Assembly: GCA_028290285.1 (NCBI GenBank)
Contig: JAQGKD010000105.1
Coordinates: 1-56,992 of the forward strand
Length of the DNA: 56,992 nucleotides
Reading direction: 5' to 3'
Origin: Hyphomicrobiales bacterium
GTDB taxonomy: Bacteria; Pseudomonadota; Alphaproteobacteria; Rhizobiales; Beijerinckiaceae
Shown: positions 37,095-47,041 of the stretch, piece by piece
Layout: every line of letters starts with the position of its first letter
Numbering within the stretch: the stretch's first letter is position 1
Notes under the pieces: generated by a model
Told to the model about the DNA's origin: nothing
The model's input: only the letters and a program-made list of their open reading frames with translations
Databases searched by the model: none
Position numbers and translations under genes: made by a program

Positions 37095-37256
37095 AGTAGA
37101 TACCAATCTTCATAAAGTACGATGGTCGCCGTGCAGGCGTCCGCGGTGCTTCGTACGCTTGGTCGGACCCCAAGTTATCTTTCCAATGATAAGCTCAAGC
37201 TGGTTAAGCTCTCGTGGAAACTGGGGCGAAGGGTTTGCACGGCGCTTCGCGTGTCG

Positions 37257-37292
37257 CGCCGCTGGCGGTTCCGAAGACAATCGCCAGCGGCG
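37257..37292. promoter_or_regulatory. 11-bp inverted repeat upstream of mgtE
   Basis: CGCCGCTGGCG (37257-37267) and CGCCAGCGGCG (37282-37292) are perfect complements around a 14-nt loop. The site is 108 nt before the mgtE start in a 305-nt stretch (37095-37399) without a gene. There is no T tract on either strand. A TATAAA at 37354-37359 could be a -10 box, but its -35 spacing is poor. The repeat may be a leader structure or an operator. I see nothing else in this stretch. Confidence 0.45.
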
Positions 37293-37399
37293 AAGCTTGC
37301 CCGTCGGACCGATATGACGCGGAGCGTTGCTGGTTGACTTGAACTCGCTGGCCTATAAAGACCGGCCTACGACCAGCACGCATCGATCGGAACGTACGC

Positions 37400-38812
37400 A
37401 TGGCCGACGTCGACGAAAACGAGACGAAGTCGGCCACCTTGCGCTTGCGCGACGAGGACGGCGAAGTCAGGCGCGCATTCGTCGCGGAGGTCGCGCGTGC
37501 GATCGAAGCCGGTGATCGCAGCGCCCTGCACGATCTCGCGGCCGACCTGCATCAGTCCGACGTCGGCGCGCTGCTGGAGGCGCTCGAGCATGACGAGCGG
37601 CCGCGTCTCATCGAATTGATGGGCTCGGACTTCGACTTCGCCGCGCTGACCGAGGTCGACGACAAGGTCCGCGAGGACATTCTCGAGGAATTGCCGACCG
37701 AGACCGTCGTCGAAGGCGTGCGCGAACTCGAAAACGACGACGCCGTCACGATTCTCGAATATCTCAACCGCGAGGATCAGGTCGAGATTCTCGATGCTCT
37801 GCCCGCTGTCGAACGCGTGGCCTTGCAGCGCTCGCTCGACTATCCGGAAAATTCCGCCGGACGTCTGATGCAGACGACGCTGGTGCGCGCGCCGGCCTTC
37901 TGGACTGCGGGGCAGACGCTCGATCACATCCATGATGTGGACGACGACGACCTGCCGGATTCCTTCTTCGAAATCTTCGTCGTGGATCCTGCCCACCGCC
38001 TTCTCGGCAATGTGTTCCTCGATCGTCTCGTGCGCGCCAAGCGCTCGGCGCGGCTCGACGAGTTGATGGATCCCGACCGTCGCCGCGTGCATGTCAACGA
38101 CGACCAGGAAGAGGTGGCGCGGTTCTTCGAGCGCTACAACCTGATCTCGGCGCCCGTGGTCGACGATGCCGACCGCCTGATGGGCGTCATTACCATCGAT
38201 GACATCGTGGACGTCATCCGTGAGGAGGCGTCGGAAGACATGGGTGCGCTCGGCGGTGTGAGTGCCGAGGAAGAATTGTCGGACACCGTCTGGTGGACCG
38301 CCAAGAACCGTTTCCTCTGGCTCTTCGTCAATCTGGTGACGGCCTTCATGGCGTCCTCCGTGATCGGAATGTTCGAGGGGCAGGTGCAGAAGATGGTCGC
38401 GCTGGCGGTGCTCGTGCCCATCGTGGCGAGCCAGGGCGGCAATGCGGCGACGCAAACGATGACGGTCGCAGTGCGCGCGCTGGCAACGCGTGAATTGTCG
38501 CGCGCCAACGCCATGCGCGTCGTCCGCCGCGAATTGATGGTGGGCTGCATCAACGGGCTCGGATTCGGGCTTCTCACGGGGTTGATGGCCGGGGCCTGGT
38601 TCGGCTTGCCGAGTCTGGGCATCGTCATCGGCCTTGCCATGCTGACCAATATGATCGCGGGCGCGCTCGGCGGCATTCTCATTCCAATGATTCTGGATCG
38701 TTACGAGGCCGATCCGGCCGTGTCTTCGGGCGCTTTCGTGACCACGGTGACAGACGTGGTTGGAAACTTTTCGTTTCTCGGCATTGCGACACTTTGGTTC
38801 GGACTCGGCTGA
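37400..38812 (+). CDS. mgtE: Magnesium transporter MgtE
   Basis: A 470-residue MgtE channel. The order is an N-terminal superhelical domain (to ~150), two CBS domains (~150-280, with APVVDDADRLMGVITIDDIVDVI), then five transmembrane helices from ~300. The pore region has VASQGGNAATQTMTVAVRAL and the Mg2+-binding Asp near the end (VTTVTDVVGNFSFLG). Acidic residues in the cytosolic part fit Mg2+ gating. Length is typical. Confidence 0.95.
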   Translation: MADVDENETKSATLRLRDEDGEVRRAFVAEVARAIEAGDRSALHDLAADLHQSDVGALLEALEHDERPRLIELMGSDFDFAALTEVDDKVREDILEELPTETVVEGVRELENDDAVTILEYLNREDQVEILDALPAVERVALQRSLDYPENSAGRLMQTTLVRAPAFWTAGQTLDHIHDVDDDDLPDSFFEIFVVDPAHRLLGNVFLDRLVRAKRSARLDELMDPDRRRVHVNDDQEEVARFFERYNLISAPVVDDADRLMGVITIDDIVDVIREEASEDMGALGGVSAEEELSDTVWWTAKNRFLWLFVNLVTAFMASSVIGMFEGQVQKMVALAVLVPIVASQGGNAATQTMTVAVRALATRELSRANAMRVVRRELMVGCINGLGFGLLTGLMAGAWFGLPSLGIVIGLAMLTNMIAGALGGILIPMILDRYEADPAVSSGAFVTTVTDVVGNFSFLGIATLWFGLG

Positions 38813-38858
38813 ACCCGTATTAACGAATCTTTACCGGCTTCAGCCTATTTTGAGCGGC

Positions 38859-39638
38859 ATGAGACATGTGTTCCGAGTTCCCGCGCTGCGTAACATTGCG
38901 CTGATCGCTCTCGCCGCCCTGGCCCTTTCCGCCTGCGGTCGCAGCGCAGGACTCCAGGAGCGCCCGGCTCCGGCCAAGGCGCAGTTCACGGGGCCGTTTC
39001 CAAGCGACTTCGCCATTCACGGCATCGACGTTTCCAAATATCAGGGCGACATCGACTGGAACGCAGTCAGGTCGTCCGGCGTCGAATTCGCGTGGATCAA
39101 GGCGACCGAGGGCGGTGACCATGCCGACGAGCGGTTCATGAACAATTGGATGGGCGCGAAAGCGGCGGGCGTGCCGCGCGGAGCCTACCATTTCGTTTAT
39201 TGGTGCCGCACGCCGCAAGAGGAAATCGGCTGGTTCAAGAAGACCGTTCCCGTCGACGCAGATGCTCTGCCGCCCGTGCTCGACGTGGAGGCGACACCGA
39301 CCTCGCGAACCTGCCGCCGCACATTGCGCCGAGAGGAAGTGATCGCCGAAATGCGGCAGATGCTGATCGACATGGAGCGCCATTACGGCAAGCGGCCGAT
39401 CATCTATGTGACGGTCGATTTCTATCAGTCGATCATGCATCCCGACGAATTCTCGGACTATCCGATCTGGGTGCGCAGCACGAAGCATTCGCCCCACGTG
39501 CCCTATCCGGGCCGGCGCTGGGCCTTCTGGCAATATCAGTCGGATGGAAACGTGCCGGGCATTCGCGGCAAGGTGGACCGCAACGCGTTCTACGGATCGC
39601 GCGCCCAGTGGCAGGCCTTTCTGGACGGGCCGAAATAG
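38859..39638 (+). CDS. GH25 family lysozyme-like lipoprotein
   Basis: A 259-residue protein. It has a lipoprotein signal peptide with lipobox LSAC (Cys26). The glycoside hydrolase 25 domain starts HGIDVSKYQGDIDW, with AWIKATEGG, YHFVYWC and PPVLDVEAT carrying the catalytic acidic residues (Asp and Glu of DVE). It ends with FWQYQSDGNVPGIRGKVDRN. It probably cleaves peptidoglycan in the periplasm. The frame opens inside mgtE, but the ATG at 38859 gives a clean signal peptide. Phage origin is not indicated by neighbours. Confidence 0.92.
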   Translation: MRHVFRVPALRNIALIALAALALSACGRSAGLQERPAPAKAQFTGPFPSDFAIHGIDVSKYQGDIDWNAVRSSGVEFAWIKATEGGDHADERFMNNWMGAKAAGVPRGAYHFVYWCRTPQEEIGWFKKTVPVDADALPPVLDVEATPTSRTCRRTLRREEVIAEMRQMLIDMERHYGKRPIIYVTVDFYQSIMHPDEFSDYPIWVRSTKHSPHVPYPGRRWAFWQYQSDGNVPGIRGKVDRNAFYGSRAQWQAFLDGPK

Positions 39639-39712
39639 GGGCGTATCGCGTTCTGCCCATGCCTTGCAGAAAAATCCCGGCCGGGTGAAGCTCTTCGCAG
39701 GAGGAGCGCGCC

Positions 39713-40882
39713 ATGGCCAGGACCAGCCCGTCTCTCGATTTCGGACTCGGTGAAACCGCCGATCTCATTCGCGCCACCGCACGCCAGTTCGCGGAGGATG
39801 AGATCGCGCCCCGTGCTGCGGGGATCGACGCATCCAATACATTTCCACGCGATCTCTGGCCGCGCATGGGTGCGCTTGGCCTGCATGGCGTGACGGTCGA
39901 AGAGGAATGGGGCGGGGCGGGGCTCGGCTATCTCGAACATTGCCTCGTGATGGAAGAGATCTCGCGCGCGTCGGCATCCGTGGGACTGTCCTATGGCGCG
40001 CACAGCAATCTCTGCATCAATCAATTGCGCAGGAATGGCAGCGACGCGCAGAAGCGCCGGTTCCTGCCCAGGCTGATCGCCGGCGAACATGTCGGCGCAC
40101 TCGCCATGTCAGAGGCGGGCGCGGGCTCGGATGTCGTGTCGATGACGACGCGGGCCGAGAAGCGGGGCGATCGTTTTTATCTGCATGGCGCGAAGATGTG
40201 GATCACCAATGGTCCGGTGGCGGATGTGCTGATCATCTATGCCAAGAGCGATCCCGCAGCGGGCGCCCGCGGCATCACGGCCTTCATCGTCGAGCGAGGC
40301 ACGCCGGGTTTCACGGCCTCGCCGAAGCTCGACAAGCTGGGGATGCGCGGCTCCGATACGTGCGAACTGGTGTTCGATGGCTGCGAGGTGCCTGAAGAGA
40401 ATGTGCTGGGCGAGGTGGGGGCAGGGGTCGGCGTGCTCATGTCAGGACTGGATTACGAGCGCGTCGTCCTCGCAGCGGGGCCGCTTGGAATCATGCAGGC
40501 GGCGCTCGACCTGGTGCTTCCGTACGTGCACGAGCGCACCCAATTCGGCGCGCCCATCGGCACGTTCCAACTCGTGCAGGCCAAGGTCGCGGATATCTAT
40601 GCCGGCATGAACGCCTGCAAGGCGTATGTCTACGCGGTCGCGCGCGCCTGCGATCGTGGGCAGGTGACGCGCGAGGACGCCGCAGGCGCGATCCTCATCG
40701 CAGCCGAGAAGGCGACAGCCATTGCGCTCGATGCTATCCAGCTTCTGGGCGGCAGCGGCTATGTCAGCGATGTGCCGGCGGGACGCCTTCTGCGCGATGC
40801 CAAGCTTTACGAGATCGGCGCTGGTACCAGCGAGATCCGGCGCACGTTGATCGGCCGCGAGTTGTTTGCCAAATCCGGCTGA
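39713..40882 (+). CDS. ivd: Isovaleryl-CoA dehydrogenase
   Basis: A 389-residue acyl-CoA dehydrogenase that oxidises isovaleryl-CoA to 3-methylcrotonyl-CoA, using FAD and passing electrons to ETF. Typical features are [46 protein letters not shown], and the IVD-type catalytic base Glu249 in [13 protein letters not shown]. The C terminus has [18 protein letters not shown]. Its product is the substrate of MccAB encoded 5 kb downstream. It is convergent with pfkB, with 2 nt between stops. Confidence 0.9.
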   Translation: MARTSPSLDFGLGETADLIRATARQFAEDEIAPRAAGIDASNTFPRDLWPRMGALGLHGVTVEEEWGGAGLGYLEHCLVMEEISRASASVGLSYGAHSNLCINQLRRNGSDAQKRRFLPRLIAGEHVGALAMSEAGAGSDVVSMTTRAEKRGDRFYLHGAKMWITNGPVADVLIIYAKSDPAAGARGITAFIVERGTPGFTASPKLDKLGMRGSDTCELVFDGCEVPEENVLGEVGAGVGVLMSGLDYERVVLAAGPLGIMQAALDLVLPYVHERTQFGAPIGTFQLVQAKVADIYAGMNACKAYVYAVARACDRGQVTREDAAGAILIAAEKATAIALDAIQLLGGSGYVSDVPAGRLLRDAKLYEIGAGTSEIRRTLIGRELFAKSG

Positions 40883-40884
40883 CG

Positions 40885-41847
40885 CTAAAGCGCGACGCCG
40901 CTCGTTATCTGCGCGTAGAGGCGATCGACGTCGGCGCGTGTGCAGAGATAGGGGTCGTGGTGCAGCACGGCGGCCGTGCCTGCCGCGACACCATAGGCGA
41001 AGGCCTCGCGCGGCTTGCGCCCAATCGAAAGGGCGTAGGCCATCGCGCCCACGAACGAATCTCCCGCACCGACGGCGCTCTTGGCTTCGACCTCGGGCGA
41101 GCGAAGACGCAGCAAGCCGTCCCTGTCGGCGAAGACAGCGCCGTCGCGCCCCAAGGTGACACAGAGATAGTCGACTACGCCTTGACGGGCGAAGGTGGAG
41201 ATCGCTTCGTCCTGTTCTGCCACGGTGGGCAGGGATCGGCCGATCAGTGCCTCGAACTCGCCGATGCTTGGCTTGACGAAATGAATGCCGCCCTTGTGCA
41301 GGCTCGCCGCCAGTTCCTCGCCCGATGTGTCGAGCACGAATTTGGCGCCTTTGCGCGCAGCGATATCCTGCACATGAGTATAGAAATTCGCCGGCATGCC
41401 CGGTGAGAGAGAGCCGCTGGCGACCAAGTAATCGCAGTCCGTGCTTTCGAGCGTTTCGAGACAGGCGCGCCATTCGCTTTCGCGGACGAGCGGACCTTGC
41501 GGCACAAAGCGGAATTCGAGGCCGCTGGATCGCTCGTAGACCACCTGTGCAATGCGCGTGTTTCCGGCGATGGGAATAGTGCGATGGTGCAGCTCCAGCT
41601 CGTCGACCAGAGAATCGAGGACCGGGCCGGTCGCGCCGCCCGCCAGATAGATCGCGAGCGCTTCCCCGCCGAGTTCGTGAATGACGCGCGCCACATTGAT
41701 GCCGCCGCCGCCCGGGGTGAATGTCTCGTTCGTCGTGCGAATCTTGTGGATGGGCCGCACGGCCTCGGCCTCGCAGGCCCCGTCGATGGCGGGGTTGACC
41801 GTGAGTGTTACTATGCGCCCGTTCGGGCGCTGGTTGCCTGCCTGCAA
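40885..41847 (-). CDS. pfkB: PfkB-family 6-phosphofructokinase
   Basis: A 320-residue ribokinase-family sugar kinase. TLTVNPAIDGACEAEAV, FTPGGGGINVAR, ASGSLSPGMP and the catalytic GAGDSFVGAMAYAL are typical of Pfk-2, with 1-phosphofructokinase or tagatose-6-phosphate kinase as alternatives. The start is TTG at 41847, chosen because GAGGAGGAAAC lies just upstream. No fructose PTS genes are adjacent, which favours the 6-phosphofructokinase reading. Confidence 0.82.
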   Translation of the reverse strand: MQAGNQRPNGRIVTLTVNPAIDGACEAEAVRPIHKIRTTNETFTPGGGGINVARVIHELGGEALAIYLAGGATGPVLDSLVDELELHHRTIPIAGNTRIAQVVYERSSGLEFRFVPQGPLVRESEWRACLETLESTDCDYLVASGSLSPGMPANFYTHVQDIAARKGAKFVLDTSGEELAASLHKGGIHFVKPSIGEFEALIGRSLPTVAEQDEAISTFARQGVVDYLCVTLGRDGAVFADRDGLLRLRSPEVEAKSAVGAGDSFVGAMAYALSIGRKPREAFAYGVAAGTAAVLHHDPYLCTRADVDRLYAQITSGVAL

Positions 41848-42036
41848 GATCGTTTCCTCCTCTTCGTCCAGTACACATCAACGCTCGCCCGGCCTCAAGC
41901 GTTGCGGCTTGCATCGGGTGACTCCAGAATAGGGTCATGGGATGGCATCATCGGTGCGCTGTTTGCTAGACATTGCCCGCCGGCGCAGGCCATGGTCTTT
42001 CATTTCAAGAACAGATGTACACAACGGGAGAGATGG

Positions 42037-42657
42037 ATGCTGAAGCTCTGGGGACGACTGAATTCGATCAATGTAGGGAAGGTCGTGCTGGCGCTCGAAG
42101 AGATCGGGCTGCCCTATGAGCGAATCGACGCCGGCCTCCAGTTCGGCATCAACGACACGCCCGAATATCGCGCCATGAACCCGAACGGCCTCGTCCCGAC
42201 CATCGATGACGATGGATTTGTCCTATGGGAATCGAACGCCATCGTGCGCTATCTCTGCGCCGTTCATGCGGCAGGCCTTTTCTGGCCGGAAGATCCGCGT
42301 GTGCGCGCCGATGCCGATCGCTGGATGGACTGGCAGGCGACGACGCTCAATCCCACGATGGTGCCTGCTTTCGCGGGGCTCGTGCGGACGCCGCCCGAGA
42401 AGCGCGATATGAACGTCATCGAGCAATCCCGCGCCAAGACCGATGCGGCCATCGGCCTGTTGGATGCGCGCCTCGAGGGGCGCGACTATATCGCCGGGGG
42501 AACCTACAGCATGGCCGACATCGCGCTTGCGCCCATCATGCACCGCTGGCTGAACATGCCGTGCGAGCGCAGCCCGCGCCCGCAGGTCGAGCGCTGGTAT
42601 GCCAGCCTCATGACCCGGCCCGCCTGCGTGAAGGTGCTGACGCTGCCGGTTACCTGA
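42037..42657 (+). CDS. Glutathione S-transferase
   Basis: A 206-residue GST. The N-terminal domain starts LKLWGRLNSINVGKVVLALEE, with Asn/Ser at the catalytic loop, and has the glutathione contacts NPNGLVPTIDDDGFVLWESN. The helical C-terminal domain has YSMADIALAP. The ATG at 42037 follows GGGAGAGATGG; another ATG 4 nt upstream is out of frame. It resembles the GstA/YfcG-like group. It is 25 nt upstream of the RraA-like gene. Confidence 0.9.
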   Translation: MLKLWGRLNSINVGKVVLALEEIGLPYERIDAGLQFGINDTPEYRAMNPNGLVPTIDDDGFVLWESNAIVRYLCAVHAAGLFWPEDPRVRADADRWMDWQATTLNPTMVPAFAGLVRTPPEKRDMNVIEQSRAKTDAAIGLLDARLEGRDYIAGGTYSMADIALAPIMHRWLNMPCERSPRPQVERWYASLMTRPACVKVLTLPVT

Positions 42658-42682
42658 TCGCTCGCAATCTGGAGTTTGTACC

Positions 42683-43387
42683 TTGATCGACCCCGCAAAG
42701 GCCGCTGCGCTCCGGCAGATTTCCACAGCCACGATTACCCTCATCCTGCTGAAAAAGGGGATCCGTCAGATCTGGATGAACGGACCGAAGCCGCTTGCGA
42801 CGGCTGCCGGGAAGCGCCTCGTCGGGCCGGCCTTCACGCTGCGTTTCGTGCCGGCGCGCGAGGATCTCGCGACGCCGGAATCATGGTCCTCGCCCACCTC
42901 GACACGCGCGGCCATCGAGGCCATGCCGGAGGGCGCCATCGCGGTCATCGATGCGATGGGCGTGCAGGACGCAGGCGTGTTCGGCGACATTCTCTGCGGC
43001 CGCATGGCTAAACGCGGTGTCACCGCCATGGTGACCGACGGTGTCGTGAGGGATGTGTCCGGCGTGCTCGCCACCGGCCTGCCGGTCTGGTGTTCGGGCG
43101 TCGCAGCGCCCGCGTCCGTCGCGAGCCTGACCTTCGTGAACTGGCAGGAGCCCATCGGCTGCGGCGGCGTCGCGGTATTTCCCGACGATGTCATTGTGGC
43201 CGATGACGACGGCGCCGTGCTGATTCCAGCCGCGATGGTGGATGAGGTCGCGAAACTCGGTCTCGAGCAGGAGAGGCTCGAAGCCTGGATCATGCGCGAG
43301 GTGGAGAAGGGCGTGCCATTGCCGGGCCTTTATCCGCCCAATGCCGAGGCCCGGGCGCGCTACGAAGCGACGCGGGACAAGACCTGA
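42683..43387 (+). CDS. RraA-like protein (HMG aldolase / RNase E regulator family)
   Basis: A 234-residue RraA-superfamily protein. GVFGDILCGRMAKRGVTAMV, then TDGVVRDV, are the metal and pyruvate-binding signature of 4-hydroxy-4-methyl-2-oxoglutarate/oxaloacetate aldolases. True RraA regulators of RNase E are ~160 residues and lack parts of this; the longer length favours the aldolase side. The start is TTG at 42683 after GGAGTTTGTACC. It is co-directional with the GST and YdcF-like genes. Confidence 0.82.
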   Translation: MIDPAKAAALRQISTATITLILLKKGIRQIWMNGPKPLATAAGKRLVGPAFTLRFVPAREDLATPESWSSPTSTRAAIEAMPEGAIAVIDAMGVQDAGVFGDILCGRMAKRGVTAMVTDGVVRDVSGVLATGLPVWCSGVAAPASVASLTFVNWQEPIGCGGVAVFPDDVIVADDDGAVLIPAAMVDEVAKLGLEQERLEAWIMREVEKGVPLPGLYPPNAEARARYEATRDKT

Positions 43388-43405
43388 CCCCGGAGCACCG
43401 ACAGT

Positions 43406-44191
43406 ATGTTTTTTATCGTTTCAAAGATTTTTACCTATGTCTCATTGCTCTCGAACATCATTTTCTTCTTCGCGGCGTCGGGGGCGCTTCTGTTGTTCAC
43501 GCGCTGGTGGCGCGCGGGCCGTATGTTTTGCGCCGGTGCCGCGCTTCTTCTGCTGATATTCGGCCTGCTGCCGGGAAGCGCGCTGCTGATGGGGCCGCTG
43601 GAAGAGCGCTTTCCGCCCGCGGTGGCCGAAATGGCGGCTCCGGACGTGATTCTAGTGCTCGGCGGTGCCGTGGATACCGGCATGTCCGAGAAGCGCCACA
43701 TGGTCATTCTCAACGAGGCAGCGGGGCGCATGACCCAGGCGCTCGCGCTTTCGCGGCGTTACCCGTCGGCGCGCCTGATCTTCACAGGTGGCAATGCCAA
43801 CGTGATCGCGGAAGGGATCTCCGAGGCGGAGGTGGCGCGGCGATTTTTCGATGAAGCCGGTGTTCCGCCAGAGCGTGTGTCTTATGAAGGACGTTCGCGC
43901 AACACCTATGAAAACGCGACGTTCACCCGCGAGCTTTTTCCGCCGCGAGCCGGGGAGCACTGGCTCCTCGTAACCTCGGCCTCACATATGCCGCGCGCCA
44001 TGGGCGTATTCCGACACGCCGGATTTCCAGTTGTCGCGTACCCGGCGCATTACACGATGGAGCCGGGTACCGCCCCATTCCTGTATGTGAGCGGGGGGCT
44101 TCGCCTTACGGAAGGCGCCATGCGCGAATGGATTGGCCTGGTGGCCTACAGGCTCAGGGGGTACACGGATGTGCTTTTCCCCGCGCCCTGA
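43406..44191 (+). CDS. YdcF/ElyC-family DUF218 membrane protein
   Basis: A 261-residue protein with two N-terminal membrane helices (about 5-30 and 38-60), then a DUF218 domain: PDVILVLGGAV, ARLIFTGGNANVIAEG, EGRSRNTYENATFTREL and WLLVTSASHMPRAMGVF. ElyC and SanA of this family act in envelope integrity and peptidoglycan precursor metabolism. The activity of this one is unknown. It is 18 nt after the RraA-like gene and abuts a convergent gene at 44192. Confidence 0.88.
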   Translation: MFFIVSKIFTYVSLLSNIIFFFAASGALLLFTRWWRAGRMFCAGAALLLLIFGLLPGSALLMGPLEERFPPAVAEMAAPDVILVLGGAVDTGMSEKRHMVILNEAAGRMTQALALSRRYPSARLIFTGGNANVIAEGISEAEVARRFFDEAGVPPERVSYEGRSRNTYENATFTRELFPPRAGEHWLLVTSASHMPRAMGVFRHAGFPVVAYPAHYTMEPGTAPFLYVSGGLRLTEGAMREWIGLVAYRLRGYTDVLFPAP

Positions 44192-44527
44192 TCAGTCTTC
44201 CGTCTCGGACTCGCTCTGCGGCGTCTCGCCGGCGCGGGGCAGGCCCAGGCGGTAGACGCCCCTGAAATCATCGGGATCGGCGGGCTTGCCCTTGCGATAG
44301 ATGGTGATCTGGCCCGTGCGCGCGAGGCCGACGGCGGCTCGGCGCACGTGGCCGATCCATTGATGCCAGTCGGCAGCTTCCCCGGGCCTGCGCTCGGCAA
44401 AGGCCTTGGCGGCGTCTGTCGGGCAGATGGTCTTGCCCTCGCCGCGCTCGGTGCACAGGGCGACGATCACGTCCTCGAGGCCCGGCTTCTTCTCGGTCTT
44501 TTTGGTCTTCTCTGGCAATTCGCTCAT
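44192..44527 (-). CDS. DUF3253 family protein
   Basis: A 111-residue soluble protein. The Lys-rich N terminus is followed by a winged-helix-like DUF3253 core: DVIVALCTERGEGKTICPTD, WHQWIGHVRRAAVGLARTG, ITIYRKGKPADPDDFRGVYRL. The fold suggests nucleic-acid or protein binding, but no member has a defined role that I know. The acidic C terminus is rich in Glu/Ser. It sits directly against the ydcF-like stop, convergent. Confidence 0.82.
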   Translation of the reverse strand: MSELPEKTKKTEKKPGLEDVIVALCTERGEGKTICPTDAAKAFAERRPGEAADWHQWIGHVRRAAVGLARTGQITIYRKGKPADPDDFRGVYRLGLPRAGETPQSESETED

Positions 44528-44559
44528 GCGCGTTCAGATGCGCGAGTGCGGGGACCAGG

Positions 44560-45270
44560 TCAAGTGTCCTGCTTCTCGGGCGGCTCGTACATCACGGCCT
44601 CGTGGGCATCAGAGATGAACTGGCGGGCCGACATGACAGCGAGAACCGCGGCTGTGGTGGCCATAAAGACCCAGGGTCCGACGAACCAGCCGAAATAAGC
44701 GAGTGCGAAGAAAAACGCCCGCTGGCCGCGCGTGAAATGGCGGCCGGCGGCGATGTTCATCTGCGCGGCGCGCATGGCGACGCGGCGGCGCTCACGCTGG
44801 TCGGGGGAGACGCGCGCCGGCGTCGCGCCCACGAGGATCGCCGCATAGTTGAACAGGCGATAGGACCAGGAAAATTTGAAGAAGGCATAGCCGAAGATGA
44901 TCAGAAGGCCGATGACCTTGATTTCCCAGGCGCCGCGCGTGGCGTCGGGCCCGAAGGGGAGGTCGGAAAAGACCTTCAGCACATCGTCGGTGGCGCGCAG
45001 AAGCGCGGCGGTGCCGCCGATGGCGAGCAAGGAGGTGGAGGTGAAGAAGGCGCTGCCGTTTTGCAGCGAGCCCATCAGCGAGGCATCGACAATGCGAGCG
45101 TCGCGCTCGGACATTTCGAGCATCCAGCGCACGCGATAGCGGTTCATCTGCTGGTTGAGGCCGTGGTTGGCGCCCGGGCCGTGGGCCAGCAGAATGTGGT
45201 AGGCGGTCCATGCGCCGATGAAGAAGGCGAGCGCTAATAGATCCGGGGTCGTCAGGAAGAAGTCTTTCAC
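44560..45270 (-). CDS. DUF599 family membrane protein
   Basis: A 236-residue protein with four predicted membrane helices (roughly 8-28, 72-92, 115-138 and 188-212). [20 protein letters not shown] and [20 protein letters not shown] are the DUF599 signature. It has no known function. It is divergent from mccB, with a 161-nt gap between the starts, and 32 nt upstream of the DUF3253 gene on the same strand. Confidence 0.88.
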   Translation of the reverse strand: MKDFFLTTPDLLALAFFIGAWTAYHILLAHGPGANHGLNQQMNRYRVRWMLEMSERDARIVDASLMGSLQNGSAFFTSTSLLAIGGTAALLRATDDVLKVFSDLPFGPDATRGAWEIKVIGLLIIFGYAFFKFSWSYRLFNYAAILVGATPARVSPDQRERRRVAMRAAQMNIAAGRHFTRGQRAFFFALAYFGWFVGPWVFMATTAAVLAVMSARQFISDAHEAVMYEPPEKQDT

Positions 45271-45431
45271 GGCAAAGCTCGCCTCGGGCGCGATTCGGAG
45301 TCGAATGGGATTTACCGGGGCAAACTAGCCTCAAGCTCCCGCGCGGGCGAGAGGATTGTGCAGCGCGGTGGCGCTTGACGGCGCGCGTCGCAGATCTTCT
45401 CCTGCTGATAGACGCGGGAGACGCCGATCGC

Positions 45432-47033
45432 ATGAGTCTGTTGCAGAGCGCATTCAATCCTGAAAAGGCTCACGTCGGGCGCGCGGCATGGTCGGCGCTG
45501 GCGGACGATCTTCGCGCGCGTCGAGCGGCGGCCGCGCTCGGCGGACCCGCCGACATCCGCGCTCGGCACGTGGGGCGCGGCAAGCTGCTGCCGCGCGACC
45601 GCGTGATGCGGCTGCTCGATCCGGGCTCCCCCTTTCTCGAAATCGCACCTCTCGCCGCCTTCGATCTGTACGGCGGTGGGGTCCACGGCGCCGGGCTCAT
45701 CGCCGGCATCGGCCGTGTCTGCGGCCGCGAGGTGATGGTGATCGCCAACGATTCCACGATCAAGGGCGGCACCTATTTTCCGCTGAGCGTGAAGAAGCAC
45801 CTCCGGGCGCAGGAAATTGCGCAGGAAAACCGGCTGCCCTGCGTGACGCTTGTGGATTCCGGCGGCGCAAACCTTCCGCATCAGACGGAGGTTTTTCCAG
45901 ACCGCGACCACTTCGGGCGCATCTTCTACAATCAGGCCCGCATGTCGGCTCTTGGCATCGCGCAGATCGCGGTGGTGATGGGCAGTTGCACGGCGGGCGG
46001 GGCCTATGTGCCCGCCATGTCCGAGGAGACGATCATCGTGCGCGGGCAAGGCACGATCTTTCTCGCGGGGCCGCCACTTGTGAAGGCAGCGACGGGCGAG
46101 ATCGTCACGGCGGAAGAACTCGGCGGCGCCGACCTGCATACGCGCGTGTCCGGGGTCGCCGATCATCTCGCGGAGGACGACGAGCACGCGCTGGTGCTCG
46201 CGCGCAGCATCGTGGCGCGGCTTCCGTTGCGCCGGTGCGCCGGGATCGAGCGCATAGCTCCGCGCGGGCCGCTCTACGATGCAGCGGATCTGGAAGCGCT
46301 GGTGCCTCTCGATCTGCGCCAAGCCTACGACACGCGCGAGGTGATCGCGCGTCTGGTCGACGGGTCGGAGTTCGACGAGTTCAGGGCGCGTTATGCGACG
46401 ACGCTGGTGACGGGCTTCGCCCATCTGCATGGCATGCTCATTGGCATCGTCGCGAACAACGGCATCCTGTTTTCCGAAAGCGCATTGAAGGGCGCGCATT
46501 TCGTGCAGCTCTGCACGCAGCGGCGCATTCCGTTGCTGTTCCTGCAGAACGTCTCGGGCTTCATGGTCGGGCGCGACGCGGAGGCTGGCGGCATTGCGCG
46601 CGACGGTGCGAAGCTCGTGACGGCGGTGGCCTGCGCCGATGTTCCCAAGATCACGCTCATCACCGGCGGCTCCTATGGCGCTGGCAATTACGCGATGTGC
46701 GGACGCGCCTACCAGCCTCGGTTTCTCTTCACGTGGCCCAATGCGCGCATCAGCGTGATGGGCGGCGAGCAGGCTGCGGCGGTTCTTTCGACCGTGCGTG
46801 GCGATGCGCTCGGGGCCAAGGGCGAGAGCTGGAGCGAGGTCGAGGCGGAGGCGTTCAAGGCTCCGATCCGCGAAGCCTACGAGCGCGAGGGATCACCCTA
46901 TTTTGCAACGGCGCGGCTTTGGGACGATGGCATCATCCTGCCGACGGAAACGCGCCGCGTGCTGGCTCTCGCCTTCGCAACCTGCCTCGGTGCACCCGTG
47001 GAGGAGACGCGCTACGGCGTGTTTCGCATGTGA
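45432..47033 (+). CDS. mccB: Methylcrotonyl-CoA carboxylase carboxyltransferase (beta) subunit
   Basis: A 533-residue MccB, the typical length. It carboxylates 3-methylcrotonyl-CoA to 3-methylglutaconyl-CoA in leucine breakdown. [43 protein letters not shown] and the C-terminal [18 protein letters not shown] are MCC-specific. [21 protein letters not shown] is also typical. The start at 45432 fits the family. The operon is mccB, CDF-like gene, mccA, SDR, with short gaps. Confidence 0.95.
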   Translation: MSLLQSAFNPEKAHVGRAAWSALADDLRARRAAAALGGPADIRARHVGRGKLLPRDRVMRLLDPGSPFLEIAPLAAFDLYGGGVHGAGLIAGIGRVCGREVMVIANDSTIKGGTYFPLSVKKHLRAQEIAQENRLPCVTLVDSGGANLPHQTEVFPDRDHFGRIFYNQARMSALGIAQIAVVMGSCTAGGAYVPAMSEETIIVRGQGTIFLAGPPLVKAATGEIVTAEELGGADLHTRVSGVADHLAEDDEHALVLARSIVARLPLRRCAGIERIAPRGPLYDAADLEALVPLDLRQAYDTREVIARLVDGSEFDEFRARYATTLVTGFAHLHGMLIGIVANNGILFSESALKGAHFVQLCTQRRIPLLFLQNVSGFMVGRDAEAGGIARDGAKLVTAVACADVPKITLITGGSYGAGNYAMCGRAYQPRFLFTWPNARISVMGGEQAAAVLSTVRGDALGAKGESWSEVEAEAFKAPIREAYEREGSPYFATARLWDDGIILPTETRRVLALAFATCLGAPVEETRYGVFRM

Positions 47034-47041
47034 CCGGAGCC

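Noticed and set aside
35848..37399. A second copy of the tRNA-Leu 3' end as an attachment-site repeat
   Set aside because: I read this stretch for the T-arm and acceptor sequence and found no repeat longer than a few bases; no integrase gene is present.
38859..39638. GH25 gene as a prophage endolysin
   Set aside because: It has a lipoprotein signal peptide and lies among metabolic genes, with no holin or other phage genes.
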